Assembly (NCBI GenBank): GCA_963989385.1
Contig: OZ022502.1
Coordinates: forward strand, 55,607,454 to 55,671,453
Direction: 5' to 3'
From: Ctena decussata
Lineage: Eukaryota > Mollusca > Bivalvia > Lucinida > Lucinidae
Length of the DNA: 64,000 nt
Position 1 is the first letter of the stretch. Every line of letters begins with the position of its first letter. The notes beneath the pieces are model-generated. The model was not told where the DNA came from. It was given only the letters and a program-made list of their open reading frames with translations, and made no database searches. A program made the position numbers and the translations under genes. Below, piece after piece: positions 12,301 to 27,300 of the stretch.

Positions 12301-15300
12301 GTCGTTTACGATGCTTTTATTGAAACTCCTGTCACGTGACAAAATTTTGATCTTGAATAAGTGCCAGATTTTCATACCTTTACTGACTTTATTGACTTAA
12401 ATCATTTCTTTATGAAGAAAAAGATACATTTATGCATTTCATTCACCTAAATTATGTTCAAAACTGAATGAATTTAGGGTTTAAATTTTTCATTATGAGT
12501 TTATGACACTCACAGATTTGCTGGTTCCCAGCTCAATATTTGCTCAATAAACCTTCATATCTTCCTTAATTTAAGTCCGATTTTCATGGAATTTTCTGCA
12601 AACCTCATGTATTATTAATATCTTTGATTTTAGACTAATTTGTATTTAAGTGAGTGTTTTCCTTTAATTGTAATACTGTATTTTAAGTCAGTTTAAGGTA
12701 AATGCCTTATCAAAGATAAAGTATTTTGTTTCGTTTTGATCGAGCGCTGTGCACTTACTGGATATATTTATTCAATTGCCTTTGCTGTTCTGCTGTTCTT
12801 GTAATGTTTTCTTTAAAATCCGCCAACTTAGATACAAATTGTATATATATATTTAGGATAAGAACTCGATAAGCTTTAGCTTCCGTTCTGATCCTTTAAA
12901 TGTCCTCATGTTATGTAAATACATGTGTTATTGTGATGTTATGAAATAAAAATATGTTTGAACTAAACAAAAGATAAAGTATTTTTATATATATATGGGC
13001 TGTCATTGGCAGTGTTATAATTTCTGCAGGCACTTCATAAAAAGTGCTTGATTGCAATCACAGATGCATTCCATGAACTCGTCTGCAATCGGCATATTAA
13101 AAGTCTTTTGCCCAGTAGGTCGAAACAGCGACGTCGTCAGTATCCCCATTATAGGCTGGAAACTTGTTTGGGGACACATGCAAAAAGTGCGGACCCACTT
13201 CAGACGCCGCCATCTGCTGCGTCCGATCAGGGTCAACACTATCTGCTACAGGAATTTTATACAAAATACAATAAAATAAAAACATCCACCAGAAATCCCT
13301 AAGACTGGAAATGGACTCATCCAAATCATTAGACATGACAAGTCCTCTAGTCAAAAAAGGGTTATCGAAACAATAAGTTTTCAAACATATATTGTGTCAT
13401 TTACCAGAAAATTTGGTTTCGCCGTGCAGAAGCACCCCACAATTTATTCAGAAGAAATTTTAGTAGATCTGACTTTCATCTATACTAAAAACTTGGTAAA
13501 CCCCAGTAAGCACACAGATTAAATCAATATTATTGATTCAACGTCATGACACGTCAATGTTTATTCAAATATGGATGCCCAGTTAGAGGTGACTAATGAC
13601 TAAGATAAGCTAACGATGCTGTGAACAGCGGGGTCCAGGTAAAGAAATGTGACTACCCGTATACCCGAATCAATCCAATTAGAAATCTCCGTGGCGTTGC
13701 AGTTTACGAAATGGGGCATTATTAATAGCGAATGGATATACTTTCAAATGAAATGATTCTATTTTTTTTTTCTTTTTCTTTTTTTTTTTCTCTGAAAAGA
13801 AGAAGAAATACTCCTGTAGGAGCGAATTCTTTCCTTGAATAGTGGACCCCGTGTGGAAGTGCTATGTTCTCCAGAAAAGCAAACAGGAATTCATGTTGTT
13901 CACCTTTGTAAAACTGATGCAAAACACGGAGATTGGCAGGTCCATGCAACTACTTTCTTTTTAAAGAAGCGTGGGCGCTGTTTATTGGAGCAAGCGCGTT
14001 TACGATAAAGGTTTTATCACACAGCTTGGTGTATGATTATTATTTTTTTATGCCCCCGCCACGAAGTGGGGAGGGGCATATAGTTTTGTCCTTGTCCGTC
14101 CGTGCATACGTACGTCCGTCACACTTTGTAGCACTGTTCTTGTCTCCGCAACTCCTCCTACAATATTTGATGCAGGGAGTTGAAACTTGCAACACAGTTT
14201 AGACATGCATTGGACACGTGCATAAAGGAAACAGAACTTTGATTTAGGTCTTTATTGCAGAATTACTTCCCCTTGAATAACACATATTTTGACCATATTT
14301 CACACTTGTAGTACTGTTTGTGTCTCCACAACTCCTTCTACAGTATTCATGCAGGGAGTTGAAACTCGCAACACAGTTCAGACATGCATTGAACATGTGC
14401 ATAAAGGAAACAGAACTTTGATTCTTGTCTTAATTGCAGAATTATGTCCCCTTGAATAACATACATATTTTGACCATATTTTACGCTTGTAGTACTGTTT
14501 TTGTCTCCACAACTCCTCCTACAGTTTTAGATGCAGGGAGTTGAAACTTGCAGCACAGTTCAGACATGCATTGAACATGTGCATAAACAAAACAGAACTT
14601 TGATTTAGGTCTTAATTGCAGAATTATGTCCCCTTGAATGACATACATATTTTGACCATATTTCAGTGGCTGAAATACAAGCTCACCTTTTGTTGTGGCT
14701 CTAGCGGGCTCATTTATGAACTGATTTTGATATAAGGTCACAGCTATATTGAGTATGACAATACCTCGAACAAGTTTGCGTTTCAGGTGAGAAGAATCAA
14801 GGTAAAGGTCACAGTTGCTATTTTACGAAAGACTTGGGCATCGTCCTAGCGCTTTTATTTATGGATCGATTTTGATATAACTTCACACAAATGTTAAGTT
14901 TGACAATATCTTGAATAAATTACCATTTCTGCTCTGCATGTTCAAGATCAAGGTCACAGTCGCTATTTATAGAAAAATCTTTATCATTCCTCTTTATTCA
15001 GTGACAGATTTTAATGTAACCTCACCCAAAATGTTTAGTGTGACAATATCTTGGAAAATTTTGCGATCCAGAATTTTAGGGTCAAGGTCAAGTCACGGTT
15101 GCTATTTTTAGAAAATACGTTGTCATCCCTCTGGAATGATTTTGACATAACTTTACACAGATATTTAGCATTGCAATATCTAGGATAAATTTACGTTTCA
15201 GCATTGTGGGTCCAAGGTCAAGGTCACAGATGCTATTATAGGTACATGTAAAACTTGGTAAAGGTTCTAGTACCCTTATTTGTTAACTGATTTTGATATT

Positions 15301-18300
15301 ACTTCACACATATATTAAGTATGACAATATCTTAGACAAGTTCACCTTTCAGTGTTGTAGAGCCAAGGTCAAGGTCACAGATGCTTTTTTTTAGAAAAAA
15401 AATTGTCATCTTTCGAGCACCTTTATTATTGACAGATTTTGATATAATTTCACACAAATACCTCTTAATACATTACCCATCTAGTGAGGCATATGGCGGG
15501 GGCATTCATCACCTTTAGTGATTGTCTAGTTTTCATTTTATTTTATTCATTTTGTTTTCAGACTGTGGACCACTTACGGACCCTGTCCATGGCTCTGTAT
15601 CTGCTACTGTGACAACTTACACAAGTGTGGCCACCTATACTTGTCAGTCTTTGTGGCAGTTAACTGGATCTGCTACACTTATCTGTGGGGCTGACGGTAA
15701 TTGGGCACCAAACCCTCCTATATGCGATGATATTGGTAGGTGTTGCACAATTATTTGAGCCTCGACAAATTTCCATAAAAAAATCTCGTTTCAGGCTATT
15801 GCCAGTTATCGTGATTTTTTTAAACCTTTGGCAACCATTCCCATGTCAAAAAGAACATCATTTGTGTTCATCAAAACATGCCTATTAATAGCCTGTGAAA
15901 CCGATATTTATGCAGTAATGTAGTAAAATTGTTGAAACATATTATACTTTGCATTTTAAATTCACGTGAACTTTCTTTTTAGTTCGTCCAATTTCGGAAG
16001 ATTAAACAAATACTAGTTTCTTTGTTGCTATCTTTGAATGCTTTTTTGTAGTATAATTTCAATTTAACATGAAATTGGTTGACACATAAATAGCCAAAAA
16101 CGAAAAAAATTGAATTAGCAAACAGTGTAGCACCTCATGAGACGCCTCATCTGGATCTAAACTGTTTGTCCTCTAATCTTTGAGTTCTCAGTATAATATA
16201 TATTGGACCCATATTTTTTTCAAATTTTGCAGACATGAATTTTGTCGTGTTCTTACATGCAATTTTGTTTCTGTTGACAGACTGTCCTGCTTTGGAACAA
16301 CCAACCGATGGGTCGTTGTCTACGGGCGATGTGCAAGTAGGGACATCAGTGATTGTTTCTTGTGATTCTGATTATACACTGTTTGGAGATGAACTAATAC
16401 AGTGCGAGACAGGGGGAACTTGGAACACAACTGTGGGAACATGTCGGAGAGGTGATTCATATACTTACACTCAGTTTTAAGCTATACATGTATATCAAAC
16501 AAATAAAAAACATACGCAAACTAGTGTTGGTACAGAAAATATTTAACTCCTGTAACAGCTGTAACAACAACTCAAATTTAAATGTTATGATGATCAGTCA
16601 TATCACTCATGTACATGTATCACGGCGTTAGCTTGACGTTCCGACATGCGGGAGTGGCGAGAGTAAATATCTGTAGTTTATGAATATAATGATATTCACT
16701 TATAATTCCAACTCAACTTTCTAAATGGTAATTTAATGCAGTTTGATTGGTCAAGAGCACACAGAAAACGGCGTTTTTACTTCGATAAATCCCTTGAACC
16801 AGAAACCTTGAACTCTTTGGAACTATTTTCCTTGCGGCGATTTCTAAGTCTGTACAGTGGATAATTCTGAGATAAAGCTGACCGAGTTGGAATTATTAGT
16901 AATTAAATTTATTTGTTTGGATTTTATGGCTGTGTGAATGCAGCGAATCACTCACAAAATAAAAGTAAAGCCTGAAAGCGCTTTATTTAATTTCTGACTG
17001 ACTCACCGGCGTTTGAACATCGATAAAATCCTCAAAAATAAAACTCATTTCTGTAATATCCCTGTACCTTCTTTGGATCCCAAATACAGCATAATAAGGG
17101 GACTGAACTGTACAGTTTTATTTTTGTTTTTTTTTCTGTTCCAGACTGCCCAGTACTAACACCCCCGACAAATGGTGTTCTGTCCACTACTGACGTTGCC
17201 GAAGGTACTGTTGTCGACATAACTTGTGACACTGCGTACACGTTGGAAGGGACTAATCAGATCTCCTGTTTACCCGGCGGCTCATGGACTGATGTATTGC
17301 CAGACTGTACAGAAGGTAAGGTTATAAGTTGCTATCAGTTTGAAGTAAATAAGTTTGTCCGAAGCTGAAGTGAGTTGCGCCCAACCTCACTTTACGTATA
17401 TGGCACACAAACTTGGCTCAGAATTGATTCAACGTTGATTCAACGTCATGACTTTGAATCAACGTTGATTCGACGTAGTGTGCCTGCTGGGAAAGCTTTC
17501 ATTTTGAACTAAGTTCGCCCAAAGCTGAAGTGAGGCCAAGTTGATTAGACTTAAGCTTATCTGAGTCAACAATCTTATTTCTGTTAGCTTGTACTTGGTG
17601 TTTACTTCTTGTTCTGAGTAGGGGATAATTAATATCAAGCTTCATGTATTTTATATTATTATATACCTAAAAAGATCCCCGTTCACTTTACATTGGAGAT
17701 ACTGTGCAATATTTGTTGCTTATTATATACCTAAAAAGATCCCCATTTACTTTACATTGGAGTAACCGTGCATTGTTTTTTGCATATTGCACGGAGTCAA
17801 GTGCATATTGCACGGAGTTAAGGAGTCACGTTCACAAAAACTTTTTTTGTTTTGAGAGGATAAGAGTGTGGCAGCCATTTTGTTGTCAACTGCAATCAAA
17901 AACCGAGTAAAATGATGACAGTACTGTCGGTTTCGCTGTATAAATTGCATATAAGACAATCAAATATGATTTACCTTTGATCTGTCAATCTTTTAAGGCA
18001 TAGTCTGCAAATAATAATGAAGAATTGTCTAAGAGTTGCAGACAGTAGGACTGGAAAATGGAGCCCACATCTTGTTAACGTCAAAGTTTGTTTATTGACG
18101 TCACGTTCGATTTTATAACGTCATAGGCCTATTCACTTTTGCGCCGTCGGGAGTGGCTTTTAGCACGTATGAAGACACCAAACTGCGTAATGATATTTCA
18201 AAATTCAAGAAATTGTGGTTTGATATGCCGATCTCTATTTTGATTTCTTATACAGACGGCACTGTTGAAACAGCTGATTAATAATAAAGATATATAATTA

Positions 18301-21300
18301 AAAGGTTATTGAATTTATATTGAGAAATATCCGGTACTCGTTCATATGGCGGAGACGCACTCGCAAGCTCGTGCGTCCTAAGCCATATGAACTCGTGACA
18401 AATATTTCTCAATATAAATTCAATAACCTATAAACATGGCACGGAGTCAAGTGCATATTGCACGGAGTTAAGGAGTCACGTTCACCAGAACTACTTTTGT
18501 TTTGAAAGGACAGAAGTGTGGCAGCCATTTTGTTGTCGACTGCAATTAAAAATCGAGTAAACTGATGACACTGCTGTCGGTTTCGCTGTAAAAATTGCAT
18601 ATAAGACAATCAAATATGATTTACCTTTGATCTATCAATCTTTTAAGACATAGTCTGTGAATAATAATGGAGTAGGACTGGAAAATGTTAACGTCAAAGT
18701 TTGTTTACAGACGTCACGTCCGATTCTTTAACGTCATATTCACATTCGCGCCGTCGGGCGTGCCTTTTGAAGACACCAAACTGCACAATGATATTTCAAA
18801 TTTTAAAGAAGTTATGGGCTGATGTGCCGATATTTATTTTGATTTCTTATATAGACAGGACTGCTGAAACTTTCAGATAAATAATAAAGGTATATAATGA
18901 AAAGGATATTGAATTTATATTGTGAAAAATTTGGCACTCGTTCAATGGCGGAGGCGCACTCGCAAGCTCGTACGTCCTTCGCCATATGAACTCGTGCCGA
19001 ATATTTCCCAATATAAATTCAATAACCTATAAATGATGGCCTGAGACAAAAAAAAACTCCGAATTATATATTTTTACAGGTTTCAGTGGGCACAGCACTG
19101 GCCTGCTAAAGTATTTGTCCGGATGCGATTTCTGCTGGAGGACGAAATCTTTTCAAGTGTAAAGGGGTTCCATTGCAAACAACATTTCATTAACAGCCTC
19201 CCATCGTCCTGATATGACTAAAATCCTGTTGAAAAGTCTTTAAAGACACATTTGTTTCTTTAACTCATAGTGGTACAACAAATTGATCACCTAAAATAAA
19301 CAGTGATTAGGGCTTTAGCTCACATCAAAGGCTTATCAATCTAGGTGATTATGAGGGGATTATGTCAGTGAAACACTCTGAATTGGGAGGGGGGTGCTAA
19401 TATGGGGTAACAATAAACAGCTCATCATAAACAAAACTTGTATATCAATTCAAGTATATTTATAAATTCATTATTCGTTAAAGTAACTGCGAAAAAAAAG
19501 GTTCTGTTGTATAGAAGATAACATTTAAAATTTTTGGCATTATCAGACAATAAAATGCCTTTTTTGTGAGACATATGAAAAAAAGAAGAAAAAAATTATG
19601 TCATATATAATTTGTTAATGAAAACCACGAAATGATTATTTTATTTATATTGTCAAATTTTATATAATATTTTGTGAAAACGAATAAACATAGACATTTA
19701 TATATGCCTAATTATTTGAAAAAGTGAAAATGAAGACTGATCAGTCAGCACAGATATGCATGTCTTCTTCGCATTTTAGCTGTGCAGGCTGAGTTGAATA
19801 CTCACTGTTGACATAACTTTTATATGAACAGTCAATAATGTGTTTCAGTCACAAGTCTTCTAGGACGTCTTATCTCTAAGCAGCATTTTCAATAAAGGAG
19901 CATTAGGGTATTTTGCGATCAAAAATGTGCCTTTAAAATCGCAAGGCATCCGTCCATCCGAGTGCTCTAGTTTAGCAGGAGTAACAGGGATAATTTTCCA
20001 AATTTCTCAATAAAATGCTATTCTTTCGGCAAGACGGTCCTAATGAGAGCTCACATTTCATGTTACATAAGTTTTTACCTCCCATTAGAACCGTCTCGCC
20101 GAGACGGTTCTTATGAGGGGTCACAACATATGATTTCGTTGAGAAATAAGAATAATATCTCAGAATTACCTGCAAAACCCCACTTTATCGTGAGATCTGA
20201 GGTCTGCCATTCGTAAATATATTTTCAAAGCTGGCTGAACCTTTTCTTCTATTGTAGATTGTCAGTCACTGACAGTACCAGACCATGGGTCTATAAGTAC
20301 GAATAATCTAAGCCAGGGAACAGTGGTTTCTATAGAATGTGAATCTGGTTATACACTATTTGGAGCCGATACACTACTATGCCGTGTTGATGCTACGTGG
20401 AACAGTACAGAACCAACATGCGAACTAGGTATTCTAACTGTTATTCCCTGTGTGACTTCCTTTGTTTGTAACAAACAAGAAGGGGGATAAGCATTACGGC
20501 CGCGAAAACGTGTTCTCACAGCGGTAATACCAGTTTCTCTTCCTGTGCTGTCGACCGAGCCAGTCGTTCATCATACATGCAAAAGTGGCTGTCGATCCGA
20601 TATTATTGCCAGCAGAATCATCTCATGCGACGGTCATTAGCAATAGTATCATTTACCTTAGTTGATATTCTTTCGACCGAGAATGCAACTGGTCGCGGAA
20701 AGACAATTGGTATTACGCCCTTAATTTTTTAGTCACCCACTTTTATTTGAGACACACAAGCAACATTCCCCTATAGGGAATAAATGACAGGATGATTTTC
20801 AAAGCAATGGACACATTGTAAATAACACCAGAGAATGCAATCATAGTCTGAAAATGGCATTTTATATGAAAAATGTCTGAGGAGAGAAGATTTTCAGATC
20901 TTTGAAATTAATTGTATGAAATGGTTGATCATGATCGCGTTAGACTGAAACGATCTGGTAAACTGTAAAAGAGAAACCCTGGGGGGATTGGGGGGGGGGA
21001 CGGGCACTGTCATAGCCTGTAAAAATAGGTATTTTGTGTTTCAAGATTAGCATTATGTCCCTGTATTTGAAGGTTTGACTGAAATCTTGGAGAAAACAAA
21101 AAGCAGTAAAGATAGTGTTTGTATTACGATTTATCGTTACACTTTCAGGAGAAGCAACTCTACCATTTTCAATTTTTCTATTCCTTCTCAATAGGGGTCG
21201 ACTCTGAAAGGATAGAATTTGCTCTTCTAAGAACAAACTCTTTCATTTTAGAGATGGTCCCATCTGGAATGCTTTTGTCCTCCAGGGAAGCAAACAAGAA

Positions 21301-24300
21301 TCTACAAAAGATTTTTCCCTTTGCAAAATTGACAGAAAACACGGAGATGTACCCATACACCTTAAGGTTTCAAACCGATAATGGCAAATTTGACAACTCT
21401 GTTCAAAGTGTCAAACATCATACATGTATTCTGCCATTGCCAACTTCCGAGCCAGCGTTAAACCATCCCAGCGGGAACTTGACGTCGGAATGACATTGTC
21501 CTAATGCGAGCGGGCATGAGACGTTGTAATGAAGTTGTACTGACATTGATGCGATGTCAGGCACATGACGTCGAATTTACGTTATTGCATAAAAAGCAGT
21601 GCCTTGAGATATTAACAGCCGTGCATCAACAGGCGAAAAGCCGTGTTTCAACAATGGTTTTCTCGCGCTGTTGAAACACGATGACAGAACTTTCGTTATG
21701 CTTGTTCCGGGCCACTAAAAACCGCCATGCACTCTTGCCTCTGTTCTGTTCTGTTCTGTTCAATTCTCGTATCGACGTTACCCAAGTGGCTCCTCTCCCT
21801 TTTCGGTTAATTTATACAATAATTGGTCGCGTGCTACATATATTTTCTTATGACGTCATCATGCTTTGTACGCTTATTACGTCATAAAGTACCGATACGG
21901 ATTTCAAAGCCATGTCGTCTTCATTCTTTAAATACGATGCCAAAATGGAGAGTAAATAAGTGTTAAAGAAAACATGCATCCTAAGCTTTCAGTAGGCTTA
22001 TCAAGAACTGCAGGATGGTATATGGATGGATCAGGCTTGTTCTGCATGGAAATTATTGCTCAAGGTATCTGCTTTTTGTTTATTAATTTACCATCTATTT
22101 TGCATCAACTACAACGACCATCTTGGATACTTTTCCGAAATGAGGTTGAATAGGATGATGGCAGCCATTTTGAATAGAATGAATGCTCTCGGGCCCGGAA
22201 GACGAATATTAGTAAACAGATGCACCAGCGCGTTGGCTGTTAAACGGTGACAAAATAGAGTGCCAAGTTTTTCCTCAAATTTTAACGAATAATTCGTTGA
22301 ATTATGCAATAACAGCGATCAAACATTTGTTTTCAATGCATTAACATTTGCCAGGTCCCTCGGGAGATGTTGAAAACCTCGGCCTTCGGCCTCGGTTTCC
22401 AACATCTCCCTCGGGACCTGGCAAACGTTAATGCATGAAAAACCATGTTTGATCCCTATATTGTGCTGATGTCGATTCGACGTGATAACGTCGTATTTTC
22501 ATCAGTACGACGTTGTTACGACATCCTGTTCCCAGTCGGATGTTGGCAATGGTGGAATATATAGGAATCTGCAGACATACTGAAATTACCGATAACCGAC
22601 GTTGTTTGAAGACAATTACCCATTTCTTGAATTATCATTATGGATCTACAGCCTAAAGGCCTTGTTCAATTCCTTACAGATTGTCCTAGCCTCAGTCCGC
22701 CTCAAGATGGAAACATTGACACGCTTACTCTGAGTCAGGGAACGGTGGTTACTTTCAGCTGTAACGCTGGTTACACCTTGTTTGGAGACAGCCAACTCAC
22801 TTGCCAGGGTGACTCGACTTGGGATTTACCTGACCCGGTGTGTAAACAAGGTAATGTATATCACTGATATTATAAACGTTAATTTTGTGATTACCACTGT
22901 TATTGCGGAACTTTGACAATGTACACTGTGAAAATGTGTTTAGAATCAATGCAAAAAATGCAGTCCGATTTTTGTGTTTAAATCGTAACATGTTCAATTT
23001 GCAATATGTTTAGGTTTATGTTTAGAAATTAAACATGTACAAACTGGTTATATTTACCTTTTATTTTGAAAATTTCCTCTGTCAACATTTTCGTCTCTTT
23101 TTTTTTCGTTCTTCAACGGGGAAAACAGAGAATGGATTCATCCGAAACGCGTAACAGAATAAAACGTGTTGAGCAGACTTTGTCCGGGAAAATAATAGAA
23201 AAGGCATACATATTTAGCTATATGACATATTCCTAAACATGTTTACACCTAAAAATGTAACCACTTGTGTTTTATAGCTAAGCGCGATTTTTACAGTGTA
23301 AACAAGTGTACCAAATTAGGCTTTGTGAGCCTTTGTTCATGAAACTGTGTAGATGCTAGTTTCGGGAAATGATACTGTTTAATGTCTTTTTATAATAAAA
23401 TTAATTTTATTTAGACAGTAGGGACACGAGAGTGCTATGCACCTATGGAAAATATAAATGAACCGCGACATGACAAAACCAACAAAGTGGCAGCCACCCA
23501 GTCTGATCAGAGTCTTCGCTTCGCACCTAAAGGGTAGCCAAGGGTCTAAGCTAGCCCCGTAAAGACAGCGAAGACTCTGACCAGACTGGGCAGATGCCCA
23601 ATCTGATCTGAGTCTTCGCTGGGCGCAAATGCCACTTTATTGTTGTTGTCATGTTGTGGCTTGATTACAAAATGATTAAACTATATAATATATCCATTTT
23701 AATGCCCCCAACTTCGGAGAAGTTGAGGGGGCATATTGGTTTCGGCCTGTCCCTCCGTCCGTCCGTCTGTCCGTCCGTCAGTAACGCTTTTTGGCAGCTA
23801 GGAAACTCAGGAACGGCTTATGCTCACGGGGGTAAATCAATACGTGAAGGGACACCCTAGTCTTGCAAAATTACGTTAATTTTCAATAAGTATTGCCACA
23901 GTTTTGCGACTCACGGAGTAAAAATCTCATTTTTTTCAAAAACCGCGTCTGCAATGGTGTTGTCAATGAGCGCACGCTATTTGGTAATAATTTGTTTCGC
24001 GATATATGCAATAGAAACGGCACTTCCGGGTAAATCATGCGAGTTAATTCGGTCACAAATGCCGTTCTTTCTGTTGATTTCAAGTACATGCGACTTTGGA
24101 ACAAATTTAGAAAGGAATCAAAGAAGATGCGAAGTTTGGCTTATATTTTTCATGTTAATTTAAGCTTCGTTTTAATATTCTTTCTGGTCGTAATCAAATT
24201 ATTTTTCAGCGTTTTAAGGAAGCGAACAACTACGCATTTTATTGACCGTTTTGCTTAATGTACGATAAATTTTACAGTTTATGCTGTGACATTTTCTTTG

Positions 24301-27300
24301 ACATAGCCTGACTTCTTCATGTTTTTAACCCGTGTATATGGCGGATTCACAAATGTATGAGTCAGAGTATACATTCTATATTAGAAATAAGTTGAGTCAA
24401 GAATTTTAACGAAAAATGTCCGTACGAGTGTACACCCGAAGCAGAACCAAATGTTTTTTTTTTTTTTTTTTTCTGACCACCATTGTCACAAACGATCGGC
24501 AATTGTTATGAAGCGGATAAGACTCTGCAACTACTCTTCATTTCTATGTCTGGTGGCTTTACCTGAAAGTGGATAATAAGCCATTATTCCACGTGCCAAA
24601 AATGAGAGTTCATACGACGTATCTTTTGACTCATGTACAAATGGCGTTGTCCCATTTTTCCTTTTTATGCCCCCGTGAGTGTATTCAAGGACCTTAATAT
24701 TTGTTCCTATTCGTCCGTCTGTCTGTCAATTCGTCTATACGTCACACTTTAAGTTATAGCGTTTCTATAAGCGGCTGTTCTCATTTTTTATGGTATGCTT
24801 TTCAAACTTTGTACATATGTTGCAGAAATAATGAAAATGGACATGTGTGTTTAAAAGGATGTAAAATTAGTTTTGACAGAATTAAAGCCTTTGGAGCTTG
24901 TCATTTTGGAAAGTTGTTTTTTTTTTACTATATGAAGGGTATGGAGTTTGTGTGATCAACTCCTCCTACAGTTTTCAATGGATTCTTATCAAACTTTGTA
25001 CGCATAATTAGAGTTTAATGAAAATGTGTAAGTTGTATTTTGACAGGGATAAAAAGAGGATCTTACACGAGTGGTCATATCATGTGAAATTTATGAAACG
25101 AGCCTTGGCAAGTTTCATAAATTTCACATGAAATGCCCACGAGTGTAAGATTCTGTTTATCATATGACCCTTTAAACTGATATTTTACCGCCTTCAAACT
25201 GAACATTATTTCAATAAGAAAACCCCGATCCTTTTTAAAAATTCTGCAAATCTTGGCCACTGGAAGTCAGATTTATGGGCCTTTGAACTGGGTTTTTGTT
25301 ACCGTAATGTCTTTGGGAAAATACCAGTTGCTCCGTTAAATATTTTGAGCAGTGTATATGTTTTAGCGTTTGCATAATCATAATGCAAATATCGTAACCG
25401 ACGGATTACAAATGTAATTACGACTGTTTGAGCGGCTGTGCGCTAAACGGTTTTGAAACGGAGGCAAATACTTGTAGTAATCTTTCTGTCTTATAAGCGC
25501 ACGTCGATTTTATATATTTTTAAGAAAGCAAATCTAAAGTTGAAACATAGGAGAAAAGCTACTTATATCATAGGATAGAATATCTTAACGAATGAAAACT
25601 GAAAGAGTCAACAGCATTTTCAGGTCTTGTAAACAAACAAACAAAATGGTAAACCAGTAAAATATGTACGCTTATAGTCATATGCCTCAAAAATTATCAT
25701 GATGTGCACTTGAAGAGGCATGTGCGGTAATTGAATGGAATGAGGTATGCATGTGACGCGATAGTGTTTGCTATTAATGGATATTTTAGTGATGTACACA
25801 GCCCTGTGACAGACATCACACGGGGGCATCGTGCGTGTCTTACACAATTTTTTTTTAGTTTTTTTCCTTTTAAATGACGGTACTGCAATTACCATTTTAC
25901 ACGCCCCATCCCACCAAATTAAAATTAAAATAAATACCTTGCGTCACCATAGAGTATAATGTAACTCGTATGGTGTGGATGCGGTCAACATTTCGAATAT
26001 CTATACTGAACATAAAAATGCAGTAACATGCGTAGGTTTTAAGAGGTGTCCACCGCATCCTTATGCAAACATAAATCAGCTTGTGTGGTGGGCCGGGCGG
26101 TGCACAGTCTCATCACAGACATTCTGTTTGCATGAAGGACCCATTAGACCTATGGAATCAATACAGTGAAATGCCAATTTTCTAATTTGCTGTATGGACA
26201 ATTGCAACTATAAAATTTAGAAGGGACCTGAGGTCATTTACGCTCCTCGATGAGCAAAGTCTTTCCTTTAATAGTTGATCTCATTGAAAGAGGATGCAGT
26301 TATTAAAAGCAGAGATGCTTCCCTTGAAAGTGTAATCATCCACCTTTTAAAAAGAATGGTAAACTTTTCTTATAGCCTTCACTGTATCTTGGTACAGAAT
26401 ATGCATAGCTTATCTTTTATAAGGCAAGTGCTGCCGAGATGGTTTATGTCAATATTTCTAAAGCAGTCATATGGTAAAGTGTATCAGTAAGCAGCCAGTT
26501 GTAGCAAAAAAGGCCGTGCGGCGGCCGTAAAACGTCTCCCCGTACATTATCATAGTGCAGATTATATTTTCTGGTCCTTTGGGATCATCTTAAAAAATAG
26601 AGTTCCGCTTGAACCTGTGCTAGGGGGCGTGGCTGTCGCACAAGTCATTACTAGTCATGAACAGATTCAATTAAACCGAGACTGCTATTTTCTGTTCTTT
26701 GATGTATTCCTTGCTTCCAAAGGATCTTACTATTCAGAACTTATCTATACTGTAGTGACCGAATGGGCAGTCAACCTTAGTGAAAAGTGGACTTGTCGGT
26801 TAGCATCGGAACAATTTTTTCTTTCAAATTCGTATACATGCAACACTATAGTATAGCCAAACCTGTCTTAAAGGGTCACCCAAGGGAAGGACAAATTGTG
26901 GCTGCTAAAGACACGTAGCCCCTTTATACAGGTTCAGTTGCACTGTATTTTGGCTAGTGGGACCCTGAAAATGTGTTTTCAGAAATCGGGTGATCCCTTA
27001 GTAGAAGTGGGTACATGAGCCGGTTTGACAGAGTTACGGCTCCTAGAGATTTCTGGCGTTTTGAACAAACAATTCCCTTTAGTGGCGTGTCCTTTTAGGG
27101 CCATGCGCAAGGCTTGGGGCACAGTGTTTTACAAACACATTTCTTGCCACTGTTTTGTCACTAGTGATATGGAGAATACAGGTTTATAATACGCTCGTAT
27201 GGTCTGATAACGTAGTACACGTGCAGTACTTATCTGCTTATTTATCCCTTATTAGTTTGGTGAAATGTACATGTAAACTGGGAGAGAGACAAACAAAATT

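Noticed and set aside
13015..13384. Overlapping ORFs of 74 to 95 codons on both strands
   Set aside because: They overlap each other, lack known motifs and have no plausible splice context.
21119..21493. 124-codon plus-strand ORF in intron 6
   Set aside because: Low similarity to any domain known to me, no phase-1 acceptor, and overlapped by minus-strand frames; part of it resembles the TTAAGGT/CTTCC repeat seen at 47253.
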